From positions 33,538,590-33,602,589 of the forward strand of contig CM055095.1 in the NCBI GenBank assembly GCA_029204225.1: DNA of 64,000 bases. The letters are read 5' to 3'. Position numbers and translations under genes: made by a program. This stretch comes from Diphasiastrum complanatum. Taxonomy: Eukaryota > Streptophyta > Lycopodiopsida > Lycopodiales > Lycopodiaceae. Each line of letters begins with the position of its first letter. The stretch's first letter is position 1. The notes under the pieces were generated by a model that was not told where the DNA came from, made no database searches, and was given only the letters and a program-made list of their open reading frames with translations. Below are positions 11,293 to 22,986 of the stretch, in pieces.

Positions 11293-11934
11293 TGTGAAAG
11301 ATTTCAGATCCTTAAGATCCAATCTACTTGAATGATCTTTGGTTAGAAACAGAAATACACTACCAATTTCACCAATGTAGAAAAAATCAGCATCTACACA
11401 CAATTTGAGATGCAAACACTAATAGAACTTGATCAAACTTGAATGAAATGATTATGTACTGTTGTTGTCCATACAAAACCAGCAAGCTACTGTATTTCAC
11501 ACGTGTGGATCCAAAAATAGCAAATATAGATCATTCTACACATAGAATTGCAAGCAATCATCAAGATAGTGCACCAATGGATAGTAGAACCCAAGAAAAC
11601 CATGTATAAGCATGAAATGAGATAGAGAAGAGAGAAGATTACTCTCTTCACGAGTTACATCCTTTTATAACAGGTCCAAACCCTATTTGGCCACTTGGCT
11701 TTCCCACCAAAATGCTAACCCTACCAATTTTATCAATGAACCCAACTTATTCAAATTGAATCTACTCAAACTCGCATTCTATCTTTCCCACACTTTCAAA
11801 AAGTGTTTATTTAAACAAAATTTAGACTAATGAACTTTGAAAAGTCAACCTCTAAGTCTAAAACAAGTTTTGGCCTCAATATGCCAAATATGGAAATATT
11901 GCAAAATGTGATGAAACTAGTTGAATCTTTCACA
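11293..11934 (-). repeat. Copia-1 copy E 3' LTR
   Basis: 642 bp, TGTGAAAGATT...AATCTTTCACA. TATA box on the minus strand at 11661-11669; intact CACACGTGTG at 11498-11507. Confidence 0.92.
11661..11669 (-). promoter_or_regulatory. TATA box in Copia-1 LTR
   Basis: TATAAAAGG on the minus strand, conserved in the other Copia-1 LTRs; drives element transcription toward lower coordinates. Confidence 0.7.
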
Positions 11935-13470
11935 CTCCCTCTTCAACTAGTTTTAGCATAGACTTTGATAATACTCCAAGTGAAGTCCTATGCTTCATGA
12001 ACAAGTCTTTTCCCAATGCTTTGGTGAAGATATCAGCTACACATTCCCTTGAAGACACATGTTGAAGCTCCACCTCCTTTGCAATGACTCGCTCCCTCAC
12101 AAAATGATATTGTATCTCAATATGCTTGCTCCTAGCATGAAAGATAGGATTGGATGCCATTCTTTGGGCTGATTGATTGTCACAAAAGGTGATTGGGCTC
12201 TCTGAAAAATCCAACAAGTGAAGATCCTTGATCATCCTCTTGATCCATACCATCTCCTTTGTGCAATGTGTAAGAGCTTTGTACTCAGCCTCACTAGATG
12301 ACAATGAGATAGTGGCTTGTTTCTTTGACATCCATGATATAGCTCCATCACCTATGAAAATACAATAATAGCTAATGGATTTCCTATCCATTATATCTCC
12401 AGCATAGTCCAAAAACATTAGGTGATAATCCCTCATACAATATGCCAAAATCTCGAGTTCCAATGATGTACCTCAAAATTCGCTTTCCTAGCTTCCAATG
12501 CTCCTCACTAGGATCTTGCATGAATTGACTCAATCTTCCAACAAAATAGCTTAGATCAGGTCTAGTAATGGTTAGATAGATGAGTGAACCAACTAGCTTT
12601 CTATAGAGAATAATTTCCTTGAAGGATCTTTCATTACCTCTTATAGTAAGCTTTACATGAGACTCCATAGGTGTATCAGTAGCTTTTGCATCTACCATAT
12701 GAAATCTTTCTAGAATTGAATTAGCATACTTCTCTTGACAAATGAGAGTAGATTGAGAAGATCTAATGACTTCTATTCCTAAAATGTAATGCAAATTACC
12801 AAGATCATGCACCTCAAACTCCTTCTTAAGAGCATTCTTGATATCCTCCACATCTTGATTGTCTCCACCACTCAAGATGATATCATCCACATAGATTAGC
12901 AAGATGGTAACATCATTTCCAGCAAACCCTATAATAAAGTGAATGATCATACTCACTCATAACAAAGCCTTGAGAGAGTAAAAAAGTGTTAAGCTTAGCA
13001 TACCAACTCCTTGGTGCTTGCTTAAGGCCATACAAACTCTTTTATAGAAGACACACATGATTTGGCTTTGTTGATGAGATGTAGCTCTCAGGTTGCTCCA
13101 TGTATACTTCCTCCTCAAGATCACCATTCAAGAATGCATTTGAAATGTCCATTTGCCATAGATCCCATCCATAAAGTGTAGCAAGTGAAATGATGACTCG
13201 AATGCTTTCCATCTTTGCCACGGGTGAAAAGGTCTCATCATAATCAATTCCTTGTTGTTGAGCATATCCTTTTGCCACTAACCTTGCCTTGTACTTGTTG
13301 ATAGATCCATCTTGGTTTGTCTTCACCTTGAAGATCCATTTGCATCCAATAGCTTTCTTGTCCTTAGGCAACTCCACCAATCTCCATGTTCCATTCTTCA
13401 TAAGAGCTTGATACTCAAGATCCATTGCTTGGATCCACTCCTCTTCTTTTCTTGCTTGATCTACACTTGT
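11935..13470 (-). pseudogene. Copia-1 copy E RT and RNase H
   Basis: The frame 13425-13042 contains the RT N-terminal half (WIFKVKTNQDGSINKYKARL, WQMDISNAFLNGDLEEEVYM). 12956-12384 has the YVDD active site (LLIYVDDIILSGG) and RT connection. 12463-11930 has RNase H (SSSEAEYKAL, FCDNQSAQRM, ADIFTKALGKD). Frameshifts at about 13040 and 12440 break it. Gene order and motifs identify the RVT_2 family of Ty1/copia elements; catalytic residues are visible but not in one frame. Confidence 0.88.
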
Positions 13471-14111
13471 AGGCTTATCCTCTTGAACATTGTAGACATA
13501 GCATCCTCTTGAAGTGTCGATGTAGATCCACCCCTTGCTTGAAGCCTATATTCCTCATTGATCAAGATCTCTTGAAGATCCATCAAACTTGGCAAAGTCT
13601 TTTGAATAGCAATACTTTGAGCAATGTTAGCATGAGCATCCAACAAGCCATTAAGAATCACTTGAATAAGCTCTCCTTCCTTAATGCTTTCATCTATGCA
13701 AGCTAACTCATCATTCAATGCTTTCATTCTCAAAACAAAAGTACTTGGACTTTCTTCATTCTTTTGCAAACAAGAAAAGATTTGCCTTCTTAGAGTCAAC
13801 ACTATAGAAGTAGGCTTGGATTCATAAAGCTTCTTCAATTAATTCCAAGCTTCCAAAGATGATGTGCACTTACCAACTTCCTTGAGAAGTTCTTTGGTAA
13901 CATTCATCTTTATCATGTGTAGAGCCTTCTTGGCCCTCTTGTCATACCTCAATTGATCTTGTTGTGTTGCTGGTCTCTCCTCCAAACCTACAACAATATC
14001 CAAAACATCATTCATCTCAAGAAGTGACTCCATCCTCACTTTCCATAATGAATAGCTACTTGAGGTAAGCCTATCATTGGCTTCCAACATGACCCCAATT
14101 GAGGGTGCCAT
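13461..14111 (-). pseudogene. Copia-1 copy E gag, truncated
   Basis: Starts MAPSIGVMLEANDRL at 14111. A nonsense change at about 13838 (TTAATT for the TGAATT of copy D) divides it. The frame continues as MKKLYESKPTS... to ..STLQEDAMS and then runs into the deletion joint near 13475. The zinc knuckle and protease are absent. Confidence 0.85.
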
Positions 14112-14700
14112 GTAGCAATGACCTGATCTTTTCTTTCAACCTGTTTCAATGCACAAAGCACTCCTTTGAACAACAACAAATGCTTTCAAAAGAAATCACC
14201 AAGATTTGAAACTATCTCACAAATTCTCTTCTAGCACTTATACCAAGCAAATCAACACATAGAATCATAAAATTTTGATCAACCTATGATCTATCCTCAA
14301 TATAATGACTTTTTCCACTTCCTAAGATTGAAACACACTCAAATGAAGTCCAGAAACCTCACTATCTAGAGATCCAATCAAAATTAGTGTTTTGACAAAA
14401 TCACAAAAAATTGACTATTCCAAATCTACATGCAAATGCTGAAAATTTGATCTGCAATCTATAAGCCACTACTTAGGCTGAACCAACGATCCAAAAATCG
14501 GCCAAATCCAGCATGTGAATTTAAAAAACGGAATTGAACAAGTATATTGACCTATTTAGTGTTTTGATCTACAACAGATCCAATCTACAAAAGCAAAAAA
14601 TCCGATTTTGGTGTAGAATCCTCTCTAGCATGCTCTAGACTTGATATCTTCACCAAATCATTGATAGATCTGATTTCATCCTTCATAACCTGAAATACAA

Positions 14701-14712
14701 GATCTGATACCA
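14701..14712 (-). promoter_or_regulatory. Primer binding site of copy E
   Basis: Minus TGGTATCAGATC, one base different from consensus, adjoining the LTR at 14713. Confidence 0.85.
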
Positions 14713-15354
14713 TGTGAAAGATTTCAGATCCTTAAGATCCAATCTACTTGAATGATCTTTGGTTAGAAAGAGAAATACACTACCAATTTCACCAATGTAG
14801 AAAAAATCAGCATCTACACACAATTTGAGATGCAAACACTAATAGAACTTGATCAAACTTGAATGAAATGATTATGTACTATTTTTGTCCGTACAAAACC
14901 AGCAAGTTACTGTATTTCACACATGTGGATCCAAAAATAACAAATATAGATCATTCTACACATAGAATTGCAAGCAATCACCAAGATAGTGCACCAATGG
15001 ATAGTAGAACTCAAGAGAACCATGTATAAGCATGAAATGAGATAGAGAAGAGAGAAGATTACTCTCTTCAACTGTTACATCCTTTTATAACAGGTCCAAA
15101 CCCTATTTGGCCACTTGGCTTTCCCACCAAAATGCTAACCCTATCAATTTTATCAATGTACCCAACTTATTCAAATTGAATCTACTCAAACTCGCATTCT
15201 ATCTTTCCCACACTTTCAAAAAGTGTTTATTTAAACGAAATTTAGACTAATGAACTTTGAAAAGTCAACCTCTAAGTCTAAAACAAGTTTTGGCCTCAAT
15301 ATGCCAAATATGGAAATATTGCAAAATGTGATGAAACTAGTTGAATCTTTCACA
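14713..15354 (-). repeat. Copia-1 copy E 5' LTR, shared with fragment F
   Basis: 642 bp. It is followed at 15355 by the PPT and RNase H end of another Copia-1 copy, so the same LTR serves as 3' LTR for that fragment. Palindrome mutated to CACACATGTG. Confidence 0.9.
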
Positions 15355-15734
15355 CTCCCTCTTCAACTAGTTTTAGCATAGACTTTGATAATACTCCAAG
15401 TGAAGTCATATGCTTCATAAACAAGTCTTTTCCCAATGCTTTGGTGAAGATATCAGCTACACATTCCCTTGAAGACACATGTTAAAGCTCCACCTCCTTT
15501 GCAATGACTCGCTCCCTCACAAAATGATATTGTATCTCACTATGCTTGCTCCTAGCATGAAAGATAGGATTGGATGCCATTCTTTTGGGTTGATTGATTG
15601 TCACAAAAGATGATTGTGCTCTCTGAAAAATCCAGCAAGTGAATATCCTTGATCATCCTCTTGATCCATACCATCTCCTTTGTGCAATGTGTAAGAGCTT
15701 TGTACTCGGCCTCACTAGATGACAATGAGATAGT
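15355..15734 (-). pseudogene. Copia-1 fragment F, RNase H C-terminal end
   Basis: Near-identical to 11935-12310 and 16688-17065 (minus strand ADIFTKALGKD region and SSSEAEYKAL). It ends at 15734 within the RNase H active-site segment, where a short copied sequence leads into gypsy DNA. Confidence 0.85.
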
Positions 15735-15751
15735 TTTAGCATAGACTTTGA
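15735..15751. other. Short templated joint sequence
   Basis: 17 bp (21 including shared flanking TAGT) identical to 15368-15388, only 360 bp away. It sits between the broken RNase H and the gypsy piece. A local copied filler like this is typical of error-prone end joining. Confidence 0.7.
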
Positions 15752-16038
15752 CCCATAGGATCTATCGGTGTTGGTTCTGGTTCTGCCTCGATATGCGCAG
15801 CTGCTACTCTGGAAATATTTGGTGCTTGATTTGCTATACTTTTTGTGAGTGATCATCCACATATCAGATTCATTCGATGGTAGGTCCAAGGATGTTGGAT
15901 CTTGCTGGTACAGTGGAATGCAATCTAGATCTTAGAGAATCAGATCAATTTGATAGGCTGATAGTGTGATTTTAGGTCTCTTATGGTGATTTTTTCTTGA
16001 TAACTTTCTGATTCTTGTTCTGATTGGCTTGAGATTTT
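15752..16038 (-). mobile_element. Gypsy-A gag start and leader fragment, copy 2
   Basis: Gag N-terminus MDLPSNESDMW at 15889, with leader sequence to 16038. Near-identical to 4746-5033. It is the downstream continuation of the gag at 10225-11292, now separated by the Copia-1 E/F block. Confidence 0.8.
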
Positions 16039-16687
16039 TGTGAAAGATTTCAGATTCTTAAGATCCAATCTACTTGAATGATCTTTGGTTAGAAAGAGAA
16101 ATACACTACCAATCTCACCAATGTAGAAAAATCAGCATCTACACACAATTTGAGATGCAAACACTAATAGAACTTGATCAAACATGAATGAGATGATTAC
16201 GTACTATTACTTTCCATACAAAACCAGCAAGCTACTATATTTCACACGTGTGGATCCAAAAATAGCAAATATAGATCATTCTACACATAGAATTGCAAGC
16301 AATCACCAAGATAGTGCACCAATGGATAGTAGAACCCAAGAGAATCATGTATAAGCATGAAATGAGATAGAGAAGAGAGAATATCACTCTCTCCATGAGT
16401 TACATCCTTTTATAACAGGTCCAAATCCTATTTGGCCACTTGGCTTTTCCACCAAAATGCTAACCCTACTAATTTTGGGTCAAGATTCAATGTACCCAAC
16501 TATTCAAATTGAATCTACTCAAACTCACATTCTAACTTTCTCACACTTTCAAAAAGTGTTTATTCAAATGAAATTTAGACTAATGAACTTTGAAAAGTCA
16601 ACCTCTAAGTCTAAAACAAGTTTTGGCCTCAATATGTCAAATATGGAAATATTGCAAAATGTGATGAAACTAGCTGAATCTTTCACA
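16039..16687 (-). repeat. Copia-1 copy D 3' LTR
   Basis: 649 bp, TGTGAAAGATT...AATCTTTCACA; CACACGTGTG intact at 16243-16252; TATA region TATAAAAGG on the minus strand near 16410. Confidence 0.92.
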
Positions 16688-16697
16688 CTCCCTCTTC
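16688..16697 (-). promoter_or_regulatory. Polypurine tract of copy D
   Basis: Minus GAAGAGGGAG directly upstream of the 3' LTR; primes plus-strand cDNA. Confidence 0.75.
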
Positions 16698-19634
16698 AAC
16701 TAGTTTTAGCATAGACTTTGATAATACTCCAAGTGAAGTCCTATGCTTCATTAACAAGTCTTTTCCCAATGCTTTGGTGAAGATATCAGCTACACATTCC
16801 CTTGAAGACACATGTTGAAGCTCCACCTCCTTTGCAATGACTCGCTCCCTCACAAAATGATATTGTATCTCACTATGCTTGTTCCTAGCATGAAAGATAG
16901 GATTGGATGCCATTCTTTTGGGTTGATTGATTGTCACAAAAGATGATTGTGCTCTCTGAAAAATCCAGCAAGTGAAGATCCTTGATCATCCTCTTGATCC
17001 ATACCATCTCCTTTGTGCAATGTGTAAGAGCTTTGTACTCGGCCTCACTAGATGACAATGAGATAGTGGCTTGTTTCTTTGACATTCATGATATAGCTTC
17101 ATTACCTATGACAATACAATAAGCACTAATGGATTTCCTATACATTATATCTCCAGCATAGTCCGAATCTGAAAATCCAAAAAGATTAGGTGATGATCCC
17201 TTCATACAATATGCCAAAATCTCGAGTTCCAATGATGTACCTCAAAACTCGCTTTCCTAGCTTTCAATGCTCCTCACTAGGATCTTGCATGAATTGACTC
17301 AATATTCCAACAAAATAGCTTAGATCAGGTCTAGTAATGGTTAGATAGATGAGTGAACCAACTAGCTTCCTATAGAGAGTAATGTCCTTGAAGGATCTTT
17401 CATTACCTCTTATAGTAAGCTTTACATGAGACTCCATAGGTGTATCAGTAGCTTTTGCATCTACCATATGAAATCTTTCTAGAATTGAATTAGCATACTT
17501 CTCTTGACAAATGAAAGTAGATTGAGAAGATCTAATGACTTCTATTCCTAAAATGTAATGCAAATTACCAAGATCATGCACCTCAAACTCCTTCTTAAGA
17601 GCATTCTTGATATCCTCCACATCTTGATTGTCTCCACCACTCAAGATGATATCATCCACATAGATTAGCAAGATGGTAACATCATTTCCAGCAAACCCTA
17701 TAATAAAGTGAATGATCATACTCACTCATAACAAAGCCTTGAGAGAGTAAAAAAGTGTTAAGCTTAGCATACCAACTCCTTGGTGCTTGCTTAAGGCCAT
17801 ACAAACTCTTTTGTAGAAGACACACATGATTTGGCTTTGTTGATGAGATGTAGCTCTCGGGTTGCTCCATGTATACTTCCTCCTCAAGATCACCATTCAA
17901 GAATGCATTTGAAATGTCCATTTGCCATAGATCCCATCCATAAAGTGTAGCAAGTGAAATGATGACTCGAATGCTTACCATCTTTGCCACAGGTGCAAAG
18001 GTCTCATCATAGTCAATTCCTTGTTGTTGAGCATATCCTTTTGCCACTAACCTTGTCTTGTACTTGTTGATAGATCCATCTTGGTTTGTCTTCACCTTGA
18101 AGATCCATTTGCATCCAATAGCTTTCTTGTCCTTAGGCAACTCCACCAATCTCCATGTTCCATTCTTCATAAGAGCTTGATACTCGAGATCCATTGCTTG
18201 GATCCACTCCTCTTCTTTTCTTGCTTGATCTACATTTTTAGGCTCATCAAAATAGGTTAGGAAAGCAACATAATTTTCAGAAACTACTTGCTTACCCTTT
18301 TGATCATATGTGAGCCTTGAAGGTACTTGTCTTTCTCTTGATGTTCTCCTTGGCTTTTGACTTGATGAAGGTCCATCATCACCACCATCCAAAATAAGAT
18401 CCTTCTCATCAACATCAAGAATGTTAGATCCATCCACTTTACCATAAATCATGCTTGAAGACACCTTTGGAATGTTTCCCTCATCAAAAATGACATCTCT
18501 ACCAGCAATCACTTTGTTAGTAGAAGGAATGTAAACCTTGTAGGCTTTACTCACCTCACTATATCCAACAAAAATACCTCTTCTTGAAGATGGATCCTCC
18601 TTGGTCCTCTCATCAAGAGTAATGTTGACATAGCATGTGCATCCAAAGGTTCTTAGAAAGTTTACACTCGGCCTCCTCTTGAATAGCATCTCAAAAGGTG
18701 TCCTTCCATCCAAAATAGCACTCGGCCACCTATTGCACAAGAAATTGGCACACAACAAAGCTTGACCCCAAAATGGTTTGTCAAGATTAGCACTTAACCT
18801 CATAGCTTTAGAACTTTCACATAAAGTTCTATTCTTCCTTTCAGCCACTCCATTTTGTTGTGGGGTCCTTGATGTTGTATACTCCCTCTTGATCCCATGC
18901 TCATCACAAAAGGCCTTGAACTTGTTAGATATGTACTCACCACCATTGTCACCTCTCAAGCACTTGATCTTTGTGGAGAATTGGTTCTCCCTTGCATTCT
19001 TGAACTTGACAAAGACATCATACACTTCATCCTTTCTCTTTAGTAGATAGATCCAACAAAATCTACTAAAATCATCAATGAATGGTACATACATCTTAGC
19101 TCCACTATTGCTAATTGTAGTAAATCCATGAATATCCGAATGTACAAGTTGAAAAGGCTTTGTAGGTCTAGAAATAGGTCTAGTATAAGGTAGTCTATGT
19201 GACTTAGACAAAGCACAAGACTCACAAACATGCTTGACATTACTTAAGGAACTTGGAAGACCAATCACAACCTTCTTCCTTGCCATTACCTCCAATGACT
19301 TGAAGTTGAGGTGTCCCATCCTTTTGTGCCAAACCTCTTGAATAGAAATTTGCTCCCTTGCAACACAGCCAACTTGGTTAGCAATAACACAAGCATCAAG
19401 TTTGAACAACTTCCCTTGGCTTTTACCATTTCCAATCAAGACATCCTTCCTTTTGATCAAACAAGCATCTCCATCAAACTCCACCTTGAGGCCCTTACTT
19501 AGCATTTGACTCACACTACGCAAAATTCTTGGTAATAGATGGAATAAATAAGACATCCTCCAAATGAACATTCCTATTTGTACAGAGAGAAATAGGAATT
19601 GTGCCAATCCCTTTGATTGCACACTCACCATCAT
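16688..19634 (-). pseudogene. Copia-1 copy D pol: integrase, RT, RNase H
   Basis: The main frame, 19634-17682 (650 aa), carries the HHCC pre-integrase (VWHKRMGH...CESCALSK), the integrase DDE triad (VHSDIHG; LRGDNGGEY; NGVAERKNRT) and RT up to SLYYRVC. The first 38 residues are out of frame relative to the family. The next frame, 17725-17264, has YVDD (LLIYVDD). RNase H continues in 17085-16885 and 16937-16683 (SSSEAEYKAL, ADIFTKALGKD). Breaks near 17700, 17250 and 16920 inactivate it. Role: cDNA synthesis and integration. Confidence 0.9.
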
Positions 19635-20640
19635 TGGCCGTGTAGATCACCCTCTTGTCATCTCCATATGCCAACAAAGAAGTGAAGTACTCTTTGTGAA
19701 AGGTCATGTGTGAACTTGCTCCACTATCAATCCACCAAGGATCTAGATCTCCATCATTAGCAAGCATACATGAAGACATCACAAAAGCATCATTATTTGC
19801 ATCTTGCACATCCAAACCATCCTCATCAAGAGTAAGATTACCTTGCTTGTCTCCTTGATCTCTCTTCTCCTTGTAGTACTCACTTGCAAAGTGTCCTTTG
19901 ATGCCACAATAGAAGCACTTGAGCTTTGATCTATCCTTCTTTTTGCCACTTGAAGAAGCATCCACTTGATCTTGCCCTTTAGACCACTTGCTTTTGGTTT
20001 TGCCCTTGAATTTGCCCTTTGTGAACATAGCATCCTCTTGAAGTGTCAATGTAGGTCCACCTCTTGCTTGAAGCCTATATTCCTCATTGATCAAGATCTC
20101 TTGAAGATCCATCAAACTTGGCAAAGTCTTTTGAATAGCAATACTTTGAACAATGTTAGCATGAGCATCCAACAAGCCATTAAGAATCACTTGAATAAGC
20201 TCTCCTTCCTTAATGCTTTCATCTATGCAAGCTAACTCATCATTCAATGCTTTCATTCTCAAAACAAAAGTACTTGGACTTTCTTCATTCTTTTGCAAAC
20301 AAGAAAAGATTTGCCTTCTTAGAGTCAACACTCTAGAAGTAGACTTGGATTCATAAAGCTTCTTCAATGAATTCCAAGCTTCCAAAGATGATGTGCACTT
20401 ACCAACTTCCTTGAGAAGTTCATTGGTAACATTCATCTTTATCATGTGTAGAGCCTTCTTGGCCCTCTTGTCATACCTCAATTGATCTTGTTGTGTTGTT
20501 GGTCTCTCCTCCAAACCTACAACAATATCCAGAACATCATTCATCTCAAGAAGTGACTCCATCCTCACTTTCCATAATGAATAGTTACTTGAGGTAAGCC
20601 TATCATTGGCTTCCAACATGACTCCAATTGAGGTTGCCAT
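19516..20640 (-). pseudogene. Copia-1 copy D gag-protease (374 aa)
   Basis: M1 at 20640, chosen because MATSIGVML recurs in copies A and E. Residues about 20-190 are the UBN2-type copia gag. Residues 205-240 are basic (KGKFKGKTKSKWSKG), and 242-255 the CCHC knuckle CFYCGIKGHFASEY, whose last Cys is Tyr. The protease motif DSGASS starts at D305. The frame ends early in the protease (..SITKNFA) from a single-base change in register; the pol frame resumes at SVSQML. A knuckle lacking its fourth ligand would be expected to bind RNA poorly. Confidence 0.88.
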
Positions 20641-21228
20641 GTAGCAATGACCTGATCTTCTCTTTCAACCTGTTTCAATGAACAAAGCACTCCTTTGAAT
20701 GACAACAAATGCTTTCAGAAGAAATCACCAAGATTTGAAACTATCTCACAAATTCTCTTCTAGCACTTATCCAAGCAAATCAACACATAGAATCATGGAA
20801 TCTTGATCAACCTATGATCTACCCTCAATCTAATGACTTTTGCCACTTCCTAAGATTGAAACACACTCAAATGAAGTCCAGCAACCTCACTATCTAGAGA
20901 TCCAATCAAAATTAGGGTTTTGACAAAATCACAATAAATTGACTATTCCAAATCTACATGCAAATGCTGAAAATTTGATATGCAATCTATAAGCCACCAC
21001 TTAGGCTGAACCAATGATCCAAAAATTGGCCACATCCAGCATGTGAATTCAAAAAACGAAATTGAACAAGTATATTGACCTATTTAGTGTTTTGATCTAC
21101 AAAGATCCAATCTACAGAAGCAAAAAAATTCGATTTTGGTGTAGAATCCTCTCTAGCATGCTCTAGACTTGATATCTTCACCAAATCATTGATAGACCTG
21201 ATTTCCTCCTTCATAACCTGAAATACAA

Positions 21229-21240
21229 GCTCTGATACCA
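21229..21240 (-). promoter_or_regulatory. Primer binding site of copy D
   Basis: Minus TGGTATCAGAGC adjoining the LTR. Confidence 0.9.
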
Positions 21241-21890
21241 CTTGAAAGATTTCAGATCCTTAAGATCCAATCTACTTGAATGATCTTAGGTTAGAAAGAG
21301 AAATACACTACCAATTTCACCAATGTAGAAAAATCAGCATCTACACACAATTTGAGATGCAAACACTAATAGAACTTGATCAAACTTGAATGAAATGATT
21401 ATGTACTGTTGATGTCCGTACAAAACCAGCAAGCTACTATATTTCACACGTGTGGATCCAGAAATAACAAATATAGATCATTCTACACATAGGATTGCAA
21501 GCAATCACCAAGATAGTGCACCAATGGATAGTAGAACCCAAGAGAACCATGTATAAGCATGAAATGAGATAGAGAAGAGAGAAGATGACTCTCTCCACGA
21601 GTTACATCCTTTTATAGCAGGTCCAAACCCTATTTGGCCACTTGGCTTTCCCACCAAAATGCTAACCCTACCAATTTTGGGTCTAGATTCAATGTACCCA
21701 ACTTATTCAAATTGAATCTACTCAAACTCGCATTCTATCTTTCCCACACTTTCAAAAAGTGTTTATTCAAATGAAATTTAGACTAATGAACTTTGAAAAG
21801 TCAACCTCTAAGTCTAAAACAAGTTTTGGTCTCAATATGCCAAATATGAAAATATTGCAAAATGTGATGAAACTAGTTGAATCTTTCACA
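21241..21890 (-). repeat. Copia-1 copy D 5' LTR
   Basis: 650 bp; its outer plus-strand start reads CTTGAAAG instead of TGTGAAAG, so the terminal dinucleotide is mutated. Palindrome CACACGTGTG at 21445-21454. Confidence 0.9.
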
Positions 21891-22605
21891 CTAAATGCCT
21901 CAATGAATCTCCTATAAAAATTACATAGCCCCACAAAGGATTTGATGCCATGAACAGTTTTAGGTGCTAGCCAATCCAAGATAGCCTTGATCTTATTAGG
22001 ATGCATTTGAATCCGTCCGTGGCCTATAACATGTCCAAGGAAATCAACTTCCTCCACCACAAACTCTCTCTTTTCGCGAACAAGCAGTTCCTCCTCAGTC
22101 ATTGGAGAACTGTCCTTAAATGTTTAATGTGATCTTTAAGGCTCCGGCTAAATACTAATATGTCATCAATGTACACAATGACAAATTCATTCAGACAGTC
22201 TTGAGAAATATTGTTCATCAACGTGCAAAAAGTGGCTGGTGCGTTTGTTAGACCGAATGGCATTACTAGGAACTCGTGACTCCCGTACCGCGTTCGAAAC
22301 GTCGTTTTGTGCTCATCACCTTTAGCTATTCGAATTTCATGATATCCAGATCTGAGATCTATTCGGCTAAAGTATTTGGCATGTTTGAGTTGGTCAAATA
22401 GGTCATCAATTCTAGGCATGGGGTACTTGTTCTTGATGGTACTCTTGTTAAGCATGCGATAATCCACAAACATTCGAAGAGTTTTGTCCGCCTTTTCCAC
22501 GAACAACACTGGAGCTCCAAAAGGTGGAGCGCTAGGTCTAATAAAACCTCTGTCTATCAATTCACCAAGTTGTCGTTTCAGTTCCACCATCTCCTCTTGT
22601 GACAT
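21891..22605 (-). pseudogene. Gypsy-B reverse transcriptase
   Basis: The frame 22605-22099 reads the RVT_1 fingers and palm of Ty3/gypsy [68 protein letters not shown] and the active site [12 protein letters not shown]. After a stop, 22102 downward continues with the thumb (VDFLGHVIGHGRI, FVGLCNFYRRFIEAFS). It is cut at 21890 by the Copia-1 copy D LTR. RNase H and integrase are missing on the far side. Confidence 0.9.
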
Positions 22606-22986
22606 TCTGTAAAGTGCTCATGAAGTTTTAGTTTCACCACAGATGAAACATCTGGTGTGCAATGGCCCTTGTATAACTTCATAGCCATCTTGTATGGCTA
22701 ATGGTTATGGATATTCGGGATAAGTCAAGGAATGTCGAGAATGTGATGGTTGTGCTTCATATTTTGGACTGTATGTGCTTGGATAGGCGGATATGAAGGA
22801 CAAGCATCAACAGGATGTGTAACCTGGTAGTGTGGGCACCATATTGTTTTTTGTCTATAAGGTACCTGTGCAGGGTTTGACTAACCAGGCATACTGCTTT
22901 GGATAGACTTCAGGGTACTCATTGGTGAGTTTCTCCATATGTAGTTGGTGTTGCTTATTAAACAACTCCAACTGGGATTTCCAAAG
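22606..22986 (-). pseudogene. Gypsy-B gag C-terminal remnant with degraded zinc knuckle
   Basis: Minus strand near 22790-22840 reads WCPHYQVTHPVDACPS, a gag knuckle whose second Cys is Tyr. Around 22900 it reads LTNEYPEVYPKQYAW. Stops and frameshifts interrupt it. Protease, expected between gag and RT, is absent, so a deletion near 22610-22690 joins gag to RT. Confidence 0.65.

Larger units (their letters stand above)
11293..15354 (-). mobile_element. Copia-1 copy E, internally deleted, with both LTRs
   Basis: LTRs 11293-11934 and 14713-15354 are both 642 bp and share a private 17-bp deletion (TTTTATCAATG region); about 14 differences were counted by eye. The interior is 2.8 kb rather than 4.55 kb because gag is joined to RT near 13475, deleting protease and integrase. 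PPT 11935-11944 (minus GAAGAGGGAG) and PBS 14701-14712 are present. The right LTR is shared with another element fragment (15355 onward) whose PPT follows directly, so the normal target duplication is absent. Confidence 0.88.
16039..21890 (-). mobile_element. Copia-1 copy D, full-length Ty1/copia element (5.85 kb)
   Basis: 3' LTR 16039-16687, PPT 16688-16697, pol, gag, leader 20641-21228, PBS 21229-21240, 5' LTR 21241-21890. The whole copia domain order gag-PR-INT-RT-RH is present. Gag-protease and most of pol are long open frames, but at least four breaks interrupt them. The two LTRs differ at roughly 4% of sites by eye, so it is older than Copia-2. Flanks do not match (gypsy leader on the left, Gypsy-B RT on the right), so a target duplication is lost or the locus was rearranged. 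Confidence 0.92.

Noticed and set aside
16039-21890. Copia-1 copy D as an active element
   Set aside because: Multiple frame breaks, a lost zinc ligand, a mutated LTR terminus and several percent LTR divergence make it a dead copy.
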